A program made the translations under genes and the position numbers. Shown in pieces: positions 49,933 to 58,320 of a stretch of 64,000 nt of DNA. Source of the stretch: Candidatus Nomurabacteria bacterium (lineage in GTDB: Bacteria; Patescibacteriota; Saccharimonadia; Saccharimonadales; Saccharimonadaceae); the NCBI GenBank assembly GCA_031262695.1, contig JAISHF010000001.1:94953-158952 (forward strand), given 5' to 3'. The notes under the pieces were generated by a model. The model did not search any database. It had not been told where the DNA came from and worked only from the letters and a program-made list of their open reading frames with translations. How positions within the stretch are numbered: the first letter of the stretch is position 1; each line of letters begins with the position of its first letter.

Positions 49933-51147
49933 ATGAAGTTGCAAGAAAAAATCAAGCAAGTAGTGGGGCAGAAGGCGGCACGGGTGGCAAATCGGATGAA
50001 AAACGGCGAGTTGGTGCTGGCACTTGATATCGGCACGGAATATATTAAGGCACTGGCGGCGACGACGGCAGGCAAGGTGGATATTTTGGCGGCGGCTAAG
50101 GTGCGGCAGGCAGCAGGCAATATGAACGCAGGGGCAATTGCGGATATTCGGGGGGTGTTGCAGGCGACAGAAAAGGCGCTTTTGGAAATTGAGCGACAGA
50201 CGGGCGAGCGGGCGGTGAAGACGGTGGTCGGGATCGCGGGCGAGTTGGTGCGGGGCGAAACGCGGCGAGTGGTTTATCGGCGGCCAAATGCGGACACGCG
50301 AATTACCGAAGAGGAGATGAGCAAGATTGTGCGGGCGGTAGAGTTGCGCGCATTGCAACGGGCACAAAAAGAAATGGCACTAGAAACCGGCACGCAGGTA
50401 AAGTTGCGGCTGATTAATTCGGCTCTGGTGGCGGTAGAAATTGACGGCTATAAGGTGAATTCACCGATTGATTTTCAGGGGTCAGAGGTGGCAGTGCAGA
50501 TTTATACGGCGTTTGCGCCACTGGTGCATATTGGCGCGGTGGAGAAAATCGCGAACGAATTAGAGTTGGATCTGATTAGTATCACGACTGAGCCGTTTGC
50601 GGTCTATCGGGCGGCGATTGGCGACGACGAAAGCAGTAATTTGACGGCGATTATGTTGGATATTGGTGGCGGCACAACGGACTTGGCCGTGGTTAATGAA
50701 GGCGGCGTGGAAGGCACGCAATCATTTGCGATTGGTGGGCGGAGTTTTACGCGCGAGATTTCGCAGAAACTGAACTTGAATTTGGATGAGGCAGAGCGAC
50801 TGAAAGTTTCGGATGTGCCGGCGGATGTGGCGAAAGTTGAAGAGGCGGTGCAAGATAATTTGCTGGTTTGGCGAAGTGGTGTGGAGTTATTGCTAGAAAC
50901 TTTTACGGGGCTAGACCATTTGCCGTCTAAGATTTTGCTTTCGGGTGGTGGCGCAGGACTGCCCGCAATTAAGGCGACTCTGGAAGATGAGGCGTTCGGT
51001 GAGGATTTGCCGCTCATCAAACACCCTGCGATACAAGTTTTGGAGTTTGAGGCATTGCCTGGGTTGCGTAATCGCTCGGCGGTAGAACTTGACCCGTCGT
51101 TCATCACAGCGGCGGGGATGCTCTGGATCGGGCGAGACTCTTTGTAA
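49933..51147 (+). CDS. FtsA/PilM-family actin-like ATPase
   Basis: 404 aa. Actin fold with an SHS2-type insert: LALDIGTEYIKALA (phosphate 1, about 28), TVVGIAGELVRG, then MLDIGGGTTDLAVV (phosphate 2, about 210) and ILLSGGGAGLP (adenosine motif, about 335). It resembles FtsA more than the pilM at 10189, but it lacks the C-terminal amphipathic FtsZ/membrane helix at its end. Being in the second pilus locus it may energise pilus positioning; a division role is equally possible. Ends 2 nt before element C2. Confidence 0.75.
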   Translation: MKLQEKIKQVVGQKAARVANRMKNGELVLALDIGTEYIKALAATTAGKVDILAAAKVRQAAGNMNAGAIADIRGVLQATEKALLEIERQTGERAVKTVVGIAGELVRGETRRVVYRRPNADTRITEEEMSKIVRAVELRALQRAQKEMALETGTQVKLRLINSALVAVEIDGYKVNSPIDFQGSEVAVQIYTAFAPLVHIGAVEKIANELELDLISITTEPFAVYRAAIGDDESSNLTAIMLDIGGGTTDLAVVNEGGVEGTQSFAIGGRSFTREISQKLNLNLDEAERLKVSDVPADVAKVEEAVQDNLLVWRSGVELLLETFTGLDHLPSKILLSGGGAGLPAIKATLEDEAFGEDLPLIKHPAIQVLEFEALPGLRNRSAVELDPSFITAAGMLWIGRDSL

Positions 51148-51148
51148 T

Positions 51149-51272
51149 CAAGGGCAAGCACATCACCAAGACTCGCATAAACAGCCATGGCGCTCAGGCG
51201 CGCCCTCTTGGCAAAGCAAAGCTTTGCCAATTCACCCCAGCAATGCTCGCTATGGTGATGTGCTTGCCCTTG
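51149..51272. repeat. structured convergent-junction element, copy C2
   Basis: Outer arms 51149-51168 and 51253-51272 pair perfectly over 20 nt, with arm sequences different from C1 in the distal half. The inner hairpins match C1. Lies between the convergent FtsA/PilM-like and AEC genes. Confidence 0.85.
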
Positions 51273-51284
51273 TCTCTAAAAAAT

Positions 51285-52202
51285 CTAGAAGATCAGCGCG
51301 ACGGCGATTGGGAGAGTGATGACCGAGAGAAGAGTGGAGATGACGACGAGTTCACTGGCTTCTAGGTTGTCGCTGCCGTATTTTTTAGCGAAGAGGGCGA
51401 GGGAAGTTGCAGTTGGGAGGGCTTGCAAGATTACGCAGACCGCGCGAGTGGTGTCGGTAATGCCGATAGCGGTTAAAATTAGCCAAGTGGCGAGAGGGCC
51501 AAGCACGAGTTGGGCGGCGGCGGTGAAAAAGAGTTTGCGTTTTTTGAAAACGGCTTTGAGATTGGCGCGAGAGAGCATAAAGCCGACGCAAATTAGGGCG
51601 AGCGGGGTGGTGGCACCAGCGATACTGCTAACGGAGCCGGTAATAAATTGTGGCACGGGGAGCGAAAAGATAAAAATGACGGCACCGAGAATGACGGCAA
51701 TGATGTTAGGGTTGGTGATAGTGCGAAAAACGAGCCGCCAACTGAGTTTGCGTTCAAAGAGCCAGACGCCATAAGAGAATAAGGCAATGTTGAAAATGAC
51801 GATAAAGCCGAGATAAGCCATCATACCGTCAGTGCCAAAAGTTTGGCTGATTAGTGGGTAGCCGAGGAAGGTAGCGTTGTTAAAAATGAAGGCGAATTGG
51901 GCGGAGTAGCGAAACTCGCCCTTACTTACTCTTGGAGTAAAAAGTAGTTTGGCCAAAATTATAACAGAGGTGAGAACGACTACTCCAGAAGTAAAACCGC
52001 GTAAAAAGAAAGAAAAGGTGGAATGATCAAATGTGGCGGGGAAGGCGGAAAAAAGGCTGGCTGGCATTAAGACGGAAAGCAGCAAATTAACAAAAACGAG
52101 ATTGGCTTTGTCGTTGATGATCTTGATACGGCCGAGCAAAAAGCCCAGCGCCACCACGAGAATGATGACGCCGAGCTTGGTATAGAATATGCCGAGGTCC
52201 AT
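51285..52202 (-). CDS. AEC-family (auxin efflux carrier) transporter
   Basis: 305 aa, ten hydrophobic helices in two halves of five. N-terminal VNLLLSVLMPASLFSAF and C-terminal LQALPTATSLALFAKKYG segments are typical of the family, which exports organic acids such as malate in bacteria. The substrate is unknown. It is embedded between pilus genes with an 11-nt gap after the major pilin, likely read through from it. Contains palindrome copy 9 and a decayed variant at 51981-51996. Confidence 0.88.
   Translation of the reverse strand: MDLGIFYTKLGVIILVVALGFLLGRIKIINDKANLVFVNLLLSVLMPASLFSAFPATFDHSTFSFFLRGFTSGVVVLTSVIILAKLLFTPRVSKGEFRYSAQFAFIFNNATFLGYPLISQTFGTDGMMAYLGFIVIFNIALFSYGVWLFERKLSWRLVFRTITNPNIIAVILGAVIFIFSLPVPQFITGSVSSIAGATTPLALICVGFMLSRANLKAVFKKRKLFFTAAAQLVLGPLATWLILTAIGITDTTRAVCVILQALPTATSLALFAKKYGSDNLEASELVVISTLLSVITLPIAVALIF
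51926..51940. repeat. dispersed palindrome, copy 9
   Basis: Perfect TTACTCTTGGAGTAA in the AEC gene; sense codons F-T-P-R-V. A decayed variant (CTACTCCAGAAGTAA) lies about 50 bp to the right. Confidence 0.8.
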
Positions 52203-52213
52203 AAGTGTTCGCT

Positions 52214-52753
52214 TTATGCGCCGTTATCTTTGCAATAAGTACCAGAACCTTCAAGTTTGATACGGACGGCAACACGGCGGGTGCCACTAGCAACTGGGAT
52301 AGCGTTTTCGCCGCTACATTCGGCAGAGCCATAGATACGGATTGGCATACCAGTGCTGGAGCCGACAGTAACTGCGCCAAACGGAATGGCTTCGCTGCCG
52401 ATTTCGCCTGTAGCGTTGCCTTGGTAGGACATAATGTAGAGCTCGCCATTTGGATCGCGGAATTCTTCTTCGTCGCCAGCGCAATCGGCCGTAGAGCAGA
52501 GGTAGTTCAGGCGGAAGTTGTTCCATGCGCCGTTTTCGTTAGCGGCTGGGCCAGTAAATGGCACGCGGCCTTGGTTGTTGGTGGAGTATTGCGTGATTTG
52601 GGCAGCGACACGGTCAAGGTCGTTGCGGCGTTGGGTGTCGCGTTGGTTGCGCTGCAAGGTTGGCAACGCGAGGAATACCATCAAGAAAATCAAACCACCG
52701 ATAGCGAGGACGAGAACGACCTCAATAATTGTGAAACCCTGTTTTTTACTCAT
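52214..52753 (-). CDS. pilA: major type IV pilin (PilA-like)
   Basis: 179 aa. Leader MSKKQG, cleavage before FTIIEVVLVLAIGGLIFLMV with Glu at +5, then a charged alpha-spine (QRNQRDTQRRNDLDRVAAQI) and a compact beta domain with two likely disulfides (C-STAD-C; a C-terminal pair), the classic D-region. TATAAT at 52782-52777 gives a short leader with AAGGAATAACT before ATG 52753; an upstream ATG (52771) is at the predicted transcript start and is less likely. An SD-led start suits a high-output gene. Followed by the AEC gene. Confidence 0.85.
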   Translation of the reverse strand: MSKKQGFTIIEVVLVLAIGGLIFLMVFLALPTLQRNQRDTQRRNDLDRVAAQITQYSTNNQGRVPFTGPAANENGAWNNFRLNYLCSTADCAGDEEEFRDPNGELYIMSYQGNATGEIGSEAIPFGAVTVGSSTGMPIRIYGSAECSGENAIPVASGTRRVAVRIKLEGSGTYCKDNGA

Positions 52754-52814
52754 AGTTATTCCTTTTGACATATATTATTATAATAGCACAAGCAGTTTGC
52801 GGATGTCAAGGGTT

Positions 52815-54014
52815 TTAGACAGTTTCTACCAACGAATAAATCGGGAAGAGGACGGCGGCGATCATGCCACCAGCCATAACAGCGAGCAAGACCATTAAAA
52901 TTGGCTCTATCATTGTGGAGATAGTGCGGACCATTTCGTCTAATTCGTCTTCTAGGACGGTTGCGGCCTTGCCGAGCATTTCGTCAATTTTGCCTGAACT
53001 CTCGCCGATGGCAATCATTTGTGGTAGAATCGGCATAATGTATTTTTGGATTTTGAGGCTTTCGCTGAGCGCCTTGCCGTTAGCGACGCGGGCGGTGGCT
53101 TTTTCAAGGTTTTCTTGGACAATCACATTGTTGACGGCGTCAGTGGAGATTTTGAGAGTTTCAACCATTGGTACGCCAGTGGAGAGAAGGATTTGGGCGG
53201 TGCGAGCAAAACGCCCCATATAAAGGCGGCGAAAAAGTTGCTTGAACATCGGCACATTGAGATAAAAGAGGTCGCGGAATTGAATGCCTTTTTTGGATTT
53301 GGTAAATTGGAAGAGCATATAGGCGATAATGGCGGCGATAATGGCCACGACCCACCAGTATTCAATCAGGAAGTTGGCGAAGCGAACCATAATTTGAGTG
53401 AGGACGGGGAGCGGTTCGCCGAGGTCGTCATAAAGGCCTTCAACTTGCGGCACGATGGTGAAGAGCATAAAGCCCATCACGGCGATAATCACGACGACGA
53501 CGATAACTGGATACATCAGGGCGGAACGGATTTTACTGAGGACGGCGGCGTCTTTTTCTAGCTGGTTCGCGAGGCGCATTAGGGCTTTGTCAAGTGTTCC
53601 AGAAAGTTCACCGGCCTTGATGAGTTCAATGTAGACGTGGTCAAAAGTTTTGGGGTAGCGGCCGAGGGCTTGGGCGAGCGGCTCGCCAGCGTCTACGGCG
53701 GTGGTAACATCTTCAACGACGGCTTTCATAGATTTGTTTTCGGTTTGTTCGGCGACAGTGCGGAGAGATTCTGAGAGCGGCACACCGGCACCGATAAGGG
53801 TCGCAAATTGGCGGGTAAAGGTGATGCGGTCTTTGGCGGTGATGCGGTTTAAGAATTTATCAAGCGGGCCAGAGCCGAATTCGCGGAGTTGGCGTGGCAC
53901 CATATTGCGTTCCACCAGCAGCTTGCCGGCCGCCATTTTGTTTTCGGCCTGCACACTGCCCTTGATGATTTCGCCAGTTTTGTTGTCTTTGGCAATATAA
54001 TTATAGCGATTCAT
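52815..54014 (-). CDS. pilC: type IV pilus platform protein PilC/GspF
   Basis: 399 aa. Two GspF domains (DRITFTRQFATLIGAGVPLSE near 58, GRFARTAQILLSTGVPMVE near 262), each followed by a helix bundle; membrane helices near 168-190, 217-235 and 370-393. It is the inner-membrane platform that PilB and PilT turn. ATG overlaps the pilT stop by 4 nt; pilT-pilC is one operon. Confidence 0.94.
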   Translation of the reverse strand: MNRYNYIAKDNKTGEIIKGSVQAENKMAAGKLLVERNMVPRQLREFGSGPLDKFLNRITAKDRITFTRQFATLIGAGVPLSESLRTVAEQTENKSMKAVVEDVTTAVDAGEPLAQALGRYPKTFDHVYIELIKAGELSGTLDKALMRLANQLEKDAAVLSKIRSALMYPVIVVVVIIAVMGFMLFTIVPQVEGLYDDLGEPLPVLTQIMVRFANFLIEYWWVVAIIAAIIAYMLFQFTKSKKGIQFRDLFYLNVPMFKQLFRRLYMGRFARTAQILLSTGVPMVETLKISTDAVNNVIVQENLEKATARVANGKALSESLKIQKYIMPILPQMIAIGESSGKIDEMLGKAATVLEDELDEMVRTISTMIEPILMVLLAVMAGGMIAAVLFPIYSLVETV

Positions 54015-55114
54015 TGCAAGGCCCTTTCAAATTCGTTCGGGTCAACGGTGGCGGTGCGAGCGACATCATAGGCGACAATACCTGACTTGACCATTTTGGC
54101 AAGCGTGCGATCCATAGTCTGCATACCGACATCGGCGCCAGTCTGAATCACGGTGTCAAGTTGGTGCGATTTGCCCTCGCGGATGATGCCGCGGACGGCA
54201 TTGTTGGCGATGAGAATTTCACAAGCGGCGATACGGCCGCCAGCGAGTTTTGGCAAGAGTCGCTGTGAGCAGATAGCCATCAAAATGTTGGCAAGTTGGG
54301 TGCGAATCATTTGTTGCTGGCCGGCAGGAAAAACGTCAATGATGCGGTCAATGGATTGGGCGGCCGAGTTGGTGTGCAAGGTGCCGAGGACTAAGTGGCC
54401 GGTTTCGGCGAGAGTAATGGCGGACGAGATGGTTTCAAGGTCGCGCATCTCGCCGATGAGGACGACGTCTGGGTCTTGGCGGAGGGCAGAACGGAGAGCG
54501 GCGGCGTAGGAGAAGGTGTCATGGTGGACTTCACGCTGAGCAATAACGGCACGGCGAGGGGTGTAAGTATATTCAATTGGGTCTTCAATAGAGATGATGT
54601 GGGTTGGGCGTTCGTTGTTGATTTTTTCTACCAGTGCGGCAAGAGTGGTGGTTTTGCCCGAGCCAGTTGGTCCAGTGATGAGGACAAGACCGCGAGGGTA
54701 GTCAGCAAAAGATTCAATTACATTTGGCACGCCGAGTTCGGCAAAATTGGGAATGCGGGCAGGGATTAAGCGGAGAGCGGCGGCAGGTAGGCCCTTTTCG
54801 GTGAAGGCGTTGATGCGGAAGCGGGCGTGGCCGGCAAAAGAGAACGAGAAGTCAATTTCGCGGTCTTTTTCAAAGCGTTGCCACTGGTCGTCGTCCATTA
54901 GCTCGCGGAGGAGTTTTTGGACTTGTTCGGTGTTTAAGCGGACACTGCCGATTGGCACCAAAATGCCATCTAGGCGAAAAATCACGGGCGAGCCGACCTG
55001 TAAGTGGATGTCGCTGGCGTTTTTGGTGACGGCGGCTTCCATTAAAGTCGCCAAACTGACGGTCTGTGCTTGCTGCTCTTGTGGGGCGAGCCCACCTGTC
55101 CCATTATTATCCAT
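54011..55114 (-). CDS. pilT: type IV pilus retraction ATPase PilT
   Basis: 367 aa from ATG 55114. GPTGSGKTTTLAALVE (Walker A, about 145), the Asp box EDPIEY, Walker B RQDPDVVLIGEMRD, and the His box VLGTLHTNSA; the C-terminal AIRNLIREGK-like segment reads AVRGIIREGKSHQLD. It retracts pili, pulling cells or bound DNA inward. TATAAT 55126-55121 is 6 nt before this ATG, so nine upstream codons are probably not used. Confidence 0.95.
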   Translation of the reverse strand: MDNNGTGGLAPQEQQAQTVSLATLMEAAVTKNASDIHLQVGSPVIFRLDGILVPIGSVRLNTEQVQKLLRELMDDDQWQRFEKDREIDFSFSFAGHARFRINAFTEKGLPAAALRLIPARIPNFAELGVPNVIESFADYPRGLVLITGPTGSGKTTTLAALVEKINNERPTHIISIEDPIEYTYTPRRAVIAQREVHHDTFSYAAALRSALRQDPDVVLIGEMRDLETISSAITLAETGHLVLGTLHTNSAAQSIDRIIDVFPAGQQQMIRTQLANILMAICSQRLLPKLAGGRIAACEILIANNAVRGIIREGKSHQLDTVIQTGADVGMQTMDRTLAKMVKSGIVAYDVARTATVDPNEFERALQ

Positions 55115-55153
55115 ATATATATTATATATGGTTTTATACAAAATGCTAGTGTT

Positions 55154-56467
55154 TTATGGTGTGAGCCTATTAATATCACGAGGGAAGAGCATAGCCTCTT
55201 TGACATTGGCGAGGCCGATGGTTTGTTTGACAAAGCGGTCCACACCAAAGCCGCAACCGCCGTGAATCGGCAGGCCGTATTTGAAGGCTTGGAGGTAATA
55301 CTTATAGCCGATATGATTGGTGTCTAGACCGGCTTTTTGCATTTGTTCAATCATTTTGTCGTAGTTATTTTCGCGGAGTGGACAGGTGGCAACTTCTAAA
55401 CCGCGGTAGAGAAGGTCGGCCCAGTAGACGACGCCCTTTTCGGCGTCAATTTTGTGGTAGAATTTGGCGGCCTCAACTGGGAAGTCAGTAGCAAAAACGA
55501 GGTCGGAGCCAAGGTTTTTGCGGGCGTGTTCACAGATGAATTTTTCTTCGTCGGGGGTGAGGTCCTTTTCGGCGGTGGTGTCGGTGCCGGTTTTTTTGGT
55601 ATAAAGTTCGTGGATTTCGGCGATGGTGAATTCAGGGATTTTATCGGCAAGTTTGAGCTCTGGGGCTTGCAGGCTCCCCAGTTCGGCGGCGAATTTGTTA
55701 TAGGTTTTGCGGAGAACGTCAGAAACCATCTCGCCGATAATTTGGCGGACTTCGGCGTGGTCTTTAACAAAGCCGATTTCAACATCAAGCATTGTTAGTT
55801 CAGTAGTGTGGCGAGTGGTAGCGCTCGGCTCGGCACGGTAGGCGTGGTTTAGCTCAAAAACTCGTTCAAAAGCCCCGACCATAATCTGCTTGTAGAATTG
55901 TGGGCTTTGGGCAAGGGTGGCAGTTTTGCCAAAATAATCTAGCTCAAAAACTTCCGCGCCGCCTTCAGTCGCTGCGCCGAGAAGTTTTGGCGTGTCAATT
56001 TCAATAAACTCACGCTCAGTCAGCCACTCACGCAAATATTGCGTCATCGCAGCGCGAATCTTGAAGATTTTTTGCTCGTTGAGATTGCGAATATTTAGCA
56101 CGCGGTTATCAAAAAGGGTATCTAGGTTCTCGGAGCGGTGGTCAATGTTTTTGTCAATTTCTATCGGCGGCTCATCTGTTACGGGCGATTCTACTCCAAG
56201 AGTAACCTCGTGCAACTCGGCGCCAAATGGCGCGCGCTCGTCGGCAACGACCGTTCCCTCCACTCGCAAAACTGTGCCAATTTGCATACCGCGCAATTTT
56301 TCAATTTCGGCTTTATCTTCAACCAAAAGTTGCGTCAAACCTGACCTGTCGCGGACGCTCAAAAAGTTCAGGCCGCCAAGCAACCGCTTTTTATGCAGCC
56401 AGCCACGAATTAAAACCTGCTCGCCAATATGCTCACCCAATTCTCGTGCTAAAATTCTCTCATTCAT
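55154..56467 (-). CDS. aspS: aspartyl-tRNA synthetase, archaeal-type (likely non-discriminating)
   Basis: 437 aa. N-terminal OB fold (VLIRGWLHKKRLLGGLNFLS), class II core with motif 2 ELNHAYRAEPSATTRH and motif 3 GCGFGVDRFV. It lacks the GAD insertion of bacterial AspRS (about 590 aa) and has the archaeal size. Archaeal-type enzymes often also charge tRNA-Asn for the GatCAB route, which would be expected if the genome lacks AsnRS; that is not checkable here. Contains palindrome copy 10. Confidence 0.92.
   Translation of the reverse strand: MNERILARELGEHIGEQVLIRGWLHKKRLLGGLNFLSVRDRSGLTQLLVEDKAEIEKLRGMQIGTVLRVEGTVVADERAPFGAELHEVTLGVESPVTDEPPIEIDKNIDHRSENLDTLFDNRVLNIRNLNEQKIFKIRAAMTQYLREWLTEREFIEIDTPKLLGAATEGGAEVFELDYFGKTATLAQSPQFYKQIMVGAFERVFELNHAYRAEPSATTRHTTELTMLDVEIGFVKDHAEVRQIIGEMVSDVLRKTYNKFAAELGSLQAPELKLADKIPEFTIAEIHELYTKKTGTDTTAEKDLTPDEEKFICEHARKNLGSDLVFATDFPVEAAKFYHKIDAEKGVVYWADLLYRGLEVATCPLRENNYDKMIEQMQKAGLDTNHIGYKYYLQAFKYGLPIHGGCGFGVDRFVKQTIGLANVKEAMLFPRDINRLTP
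56191..56205. repeat. dispersed palindrome, copy 10 (one mismatch)
   Basis: CTACTCCAAGAGTAA in aspS; sense codons V-T-L-G-V. Confidence 0.75.
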
Positions 56468-56550
56468 ATCTTGATATTACCACAAATCTCCTAAAATCGC
56501 AAGTCTACAATGTGTCAAGCAAAAAGCCTACAATGTGTCAAGTGAAGGGG

Positions 56551-58320
56551 TTATTCGGTGGGGGCGGATTGGTATTGGGAGTTGTAGAGGTCGGCGTAGA
56601 AGCCGTTAAGTTTGAGGAGTTGTTGGTGGGTGCCTTGCTCAACAATGTCGCCATTGTTGACGACCAGAATTAAGTCGGCGCCCCGGATAGTAGACAGGCG
56701 GTGGGCAATGATGAAAGAGGTGCGGTTTTTGGTGAGGTTTTGCATTGCGCTCGCGATAGTTTGCTCGGTGCGAGTGTCAACATTGGAGGTGGCCTCGTCT
56801 AGGATTAGCATTGGGGCGTCGGCGAGCATAGCACGAGCGATGGTGATGAGTTGCTTTTCGCCGCTACTCAAGATTTCGTGCTCTTCGCCGATTGGGGTAT
56901 CTAAACCTTGCGGCAGGTCGTTAATCAGATGTTCGATGCCCGCGGCTTTCGCGACTGTCATTATTTCGGCGTCGGTGGCGTGGGGTTTGCCGTAGCGGAG
57001 ATTTTCTCTTAGAGTGTCGTCAATTAACCAAGTTTGTTGCAAGACCATACCAAAACGGGCGCGGACTTCGGCTCGCGGTACGGTGGCAATGTCGGTGCCG
57101 TCTAACAAAATCTGCCCGCTTTGGAGGTCGTAAAAACGCATTAGTAAATTGACGAGGGTGGTTTTGCCGGCGCCAGTTGGGCCGACGATGGCGACTTTTT
57201 GGCCGGCATGCGTGGTAAATGAGAGGTTTTTGATGGCTGGGGTGTCGCTGTCGGCGTATTGAAAAACGAGGTTTTGGCAGATGATTTCGCCGCGGATGTT
57301 TTTTGGTAATTTGGCGGTGGCACGGTGGGTTGGTTCGTCGGGTTCGTCTAAAAAGTCAAAGACGCGTTCGCTGGCGGCAGCGGTAGATTGCAAGAGCGTG
57401 ATAGTTTGGCCGATTTGGGCAAGCGGTCGGTTGAATTGATTGATATATTGAATAAACGCCTGAATGTCGCCGATGTTAATCTTGCCGTCAATCGCAAGGC
57501 CGGCGCCGATGGCAGCGACAAAAACATAGCCAAAATTGCCGATGAGGTGGGTAATTGGGAAAAGTAGCCCCGAAATAAATTGCGACTTGAAGGTGTTTTG
57601 TTGAAGGCGGTGGTTTTCGGCGGTGAATTTTTGGGTCATTAGGTCTTCGGCGGCGAAAGCCTTGACGACAGTATGGCCGGCATAGACTTCTTCGGCCTCG
57701 GCGGTGATTTCGGCTAGGTGATTTTGGGTGGCTTTGAAGTATTTTTGCGATTTTTTACTCACAAAACCGATAAAAATTGTGGCGACGGGGACAGTGGCGA
57801 GAGCAATAAGCGAAAGTTGCCACGAGATGGTAAACATCATCACAAGAATACCGCCGAGCATCATAATGCTAGAAATGATTTGGGTGAAGGCCTGCGCAAG
57901 GTTGCCGAGAATTGTGTCAACATCATTGGTGATGCGGGCAAGGGTGTCGCCGAATTTATGGCGGTCAAAATAGGCGATGGGCAGTCGGTTGATTTTTTGG
58001 ACGATTTGGCGGCGGAGGGTGAGGGTGAGTTTTTGGGCGATTTTGGCCATTAGGATGCCGCTCGCGATTTCGGCGGCGACGGAGATAATATATAGGGTCA
58101 GCAAAAAGGTGGCGATTTTGGCGATGGCGGAAAAGTTAATGCTGATTGGCGATTGGGCGGTGACGGCTTTGATGAGGGCGTTTGCGACTTCGGTCGTGAT
58201 ATTGCCGAGCAGTTTTGGCCCGACGATGGCGAAAATGGTAGAAACGAGTGCGAGTAAAACGACGACGAGCAGTAGCCATTTGTGAGCGGAAACGACGCGC
58301 CAAAGGTTCTTTAGCCTCAT
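56551..58320 (-). CDS. ABC exporter half-transporter (second of a pair)
   Basis: 589 aa. Six membrane helices (about 15-300), then Walker A GPTGAGKTTL (about 378), the ABC signature degraded to ILSSGEKQLI (usual LSGGQ), Walker B MLILDEATSNVD and H-loop IAHRLST. The altered signature beside an intact partner suggests a heterodimer with one degenerate ATP site. Overlaps its partner by 4 nt (ATGA). Confidence 0.9.
   Translation of the reverse strand: MRLKNLWRVVSAHKWLLLVVVLLALVSTIFAIVGPKLLGNITTEVANALIKAVTAQSPISINFSAIAKIATFLLTLYIISVAAEIASGILMAKIAQKLTLTLRRQIVQKINRLPIAYFDRHKFGDTLARITNDVDTILGNLAQAFTQIISSIMMLGGILVMMFTISWQLSLIALATVPVATIFIGFVSKKSQKYFKATQNHLAEITAEAEEVYAGHTVVKAFAAEDLMTQKFTAENHRLQQNTFKSQFISGLLFPITHLIGNFGYVFVAAIGAGLAIDGKINIGDIQAFIQYINQFNRPLAQIGQTITLLQSTAAASERVFDFLDEPDEPTHRATAKLPKNIRGEIICQNLVFQYADSDTPAIKNLSFTTHAGQKVAIVGPTGAGKTTLVNLLMRFYDLQSGQILLDGTDIATVPRAEVRARFGMVLQQTWLIDDTLRENLRYGKPHATDAEIMTVAKAAGIEHLINDLPQGLDTPIGEEHEILSSGEKQLITIARAMLADAPMLILDEATSNVDTRTEQTIASAMQNLTKNRTSFIIAHRLSTIRGADLILVVNNGDIVEQGTHQQLLKLNGFYADLYNSQYQSAPTE

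Noticed and set aside
49933..51147. A second pilM by simple duplication
   Set aside because: It lacks the pilM-specific segments and looks closer to FtsA (SHS2-type insert), so it is only called FtsA/PilM family.
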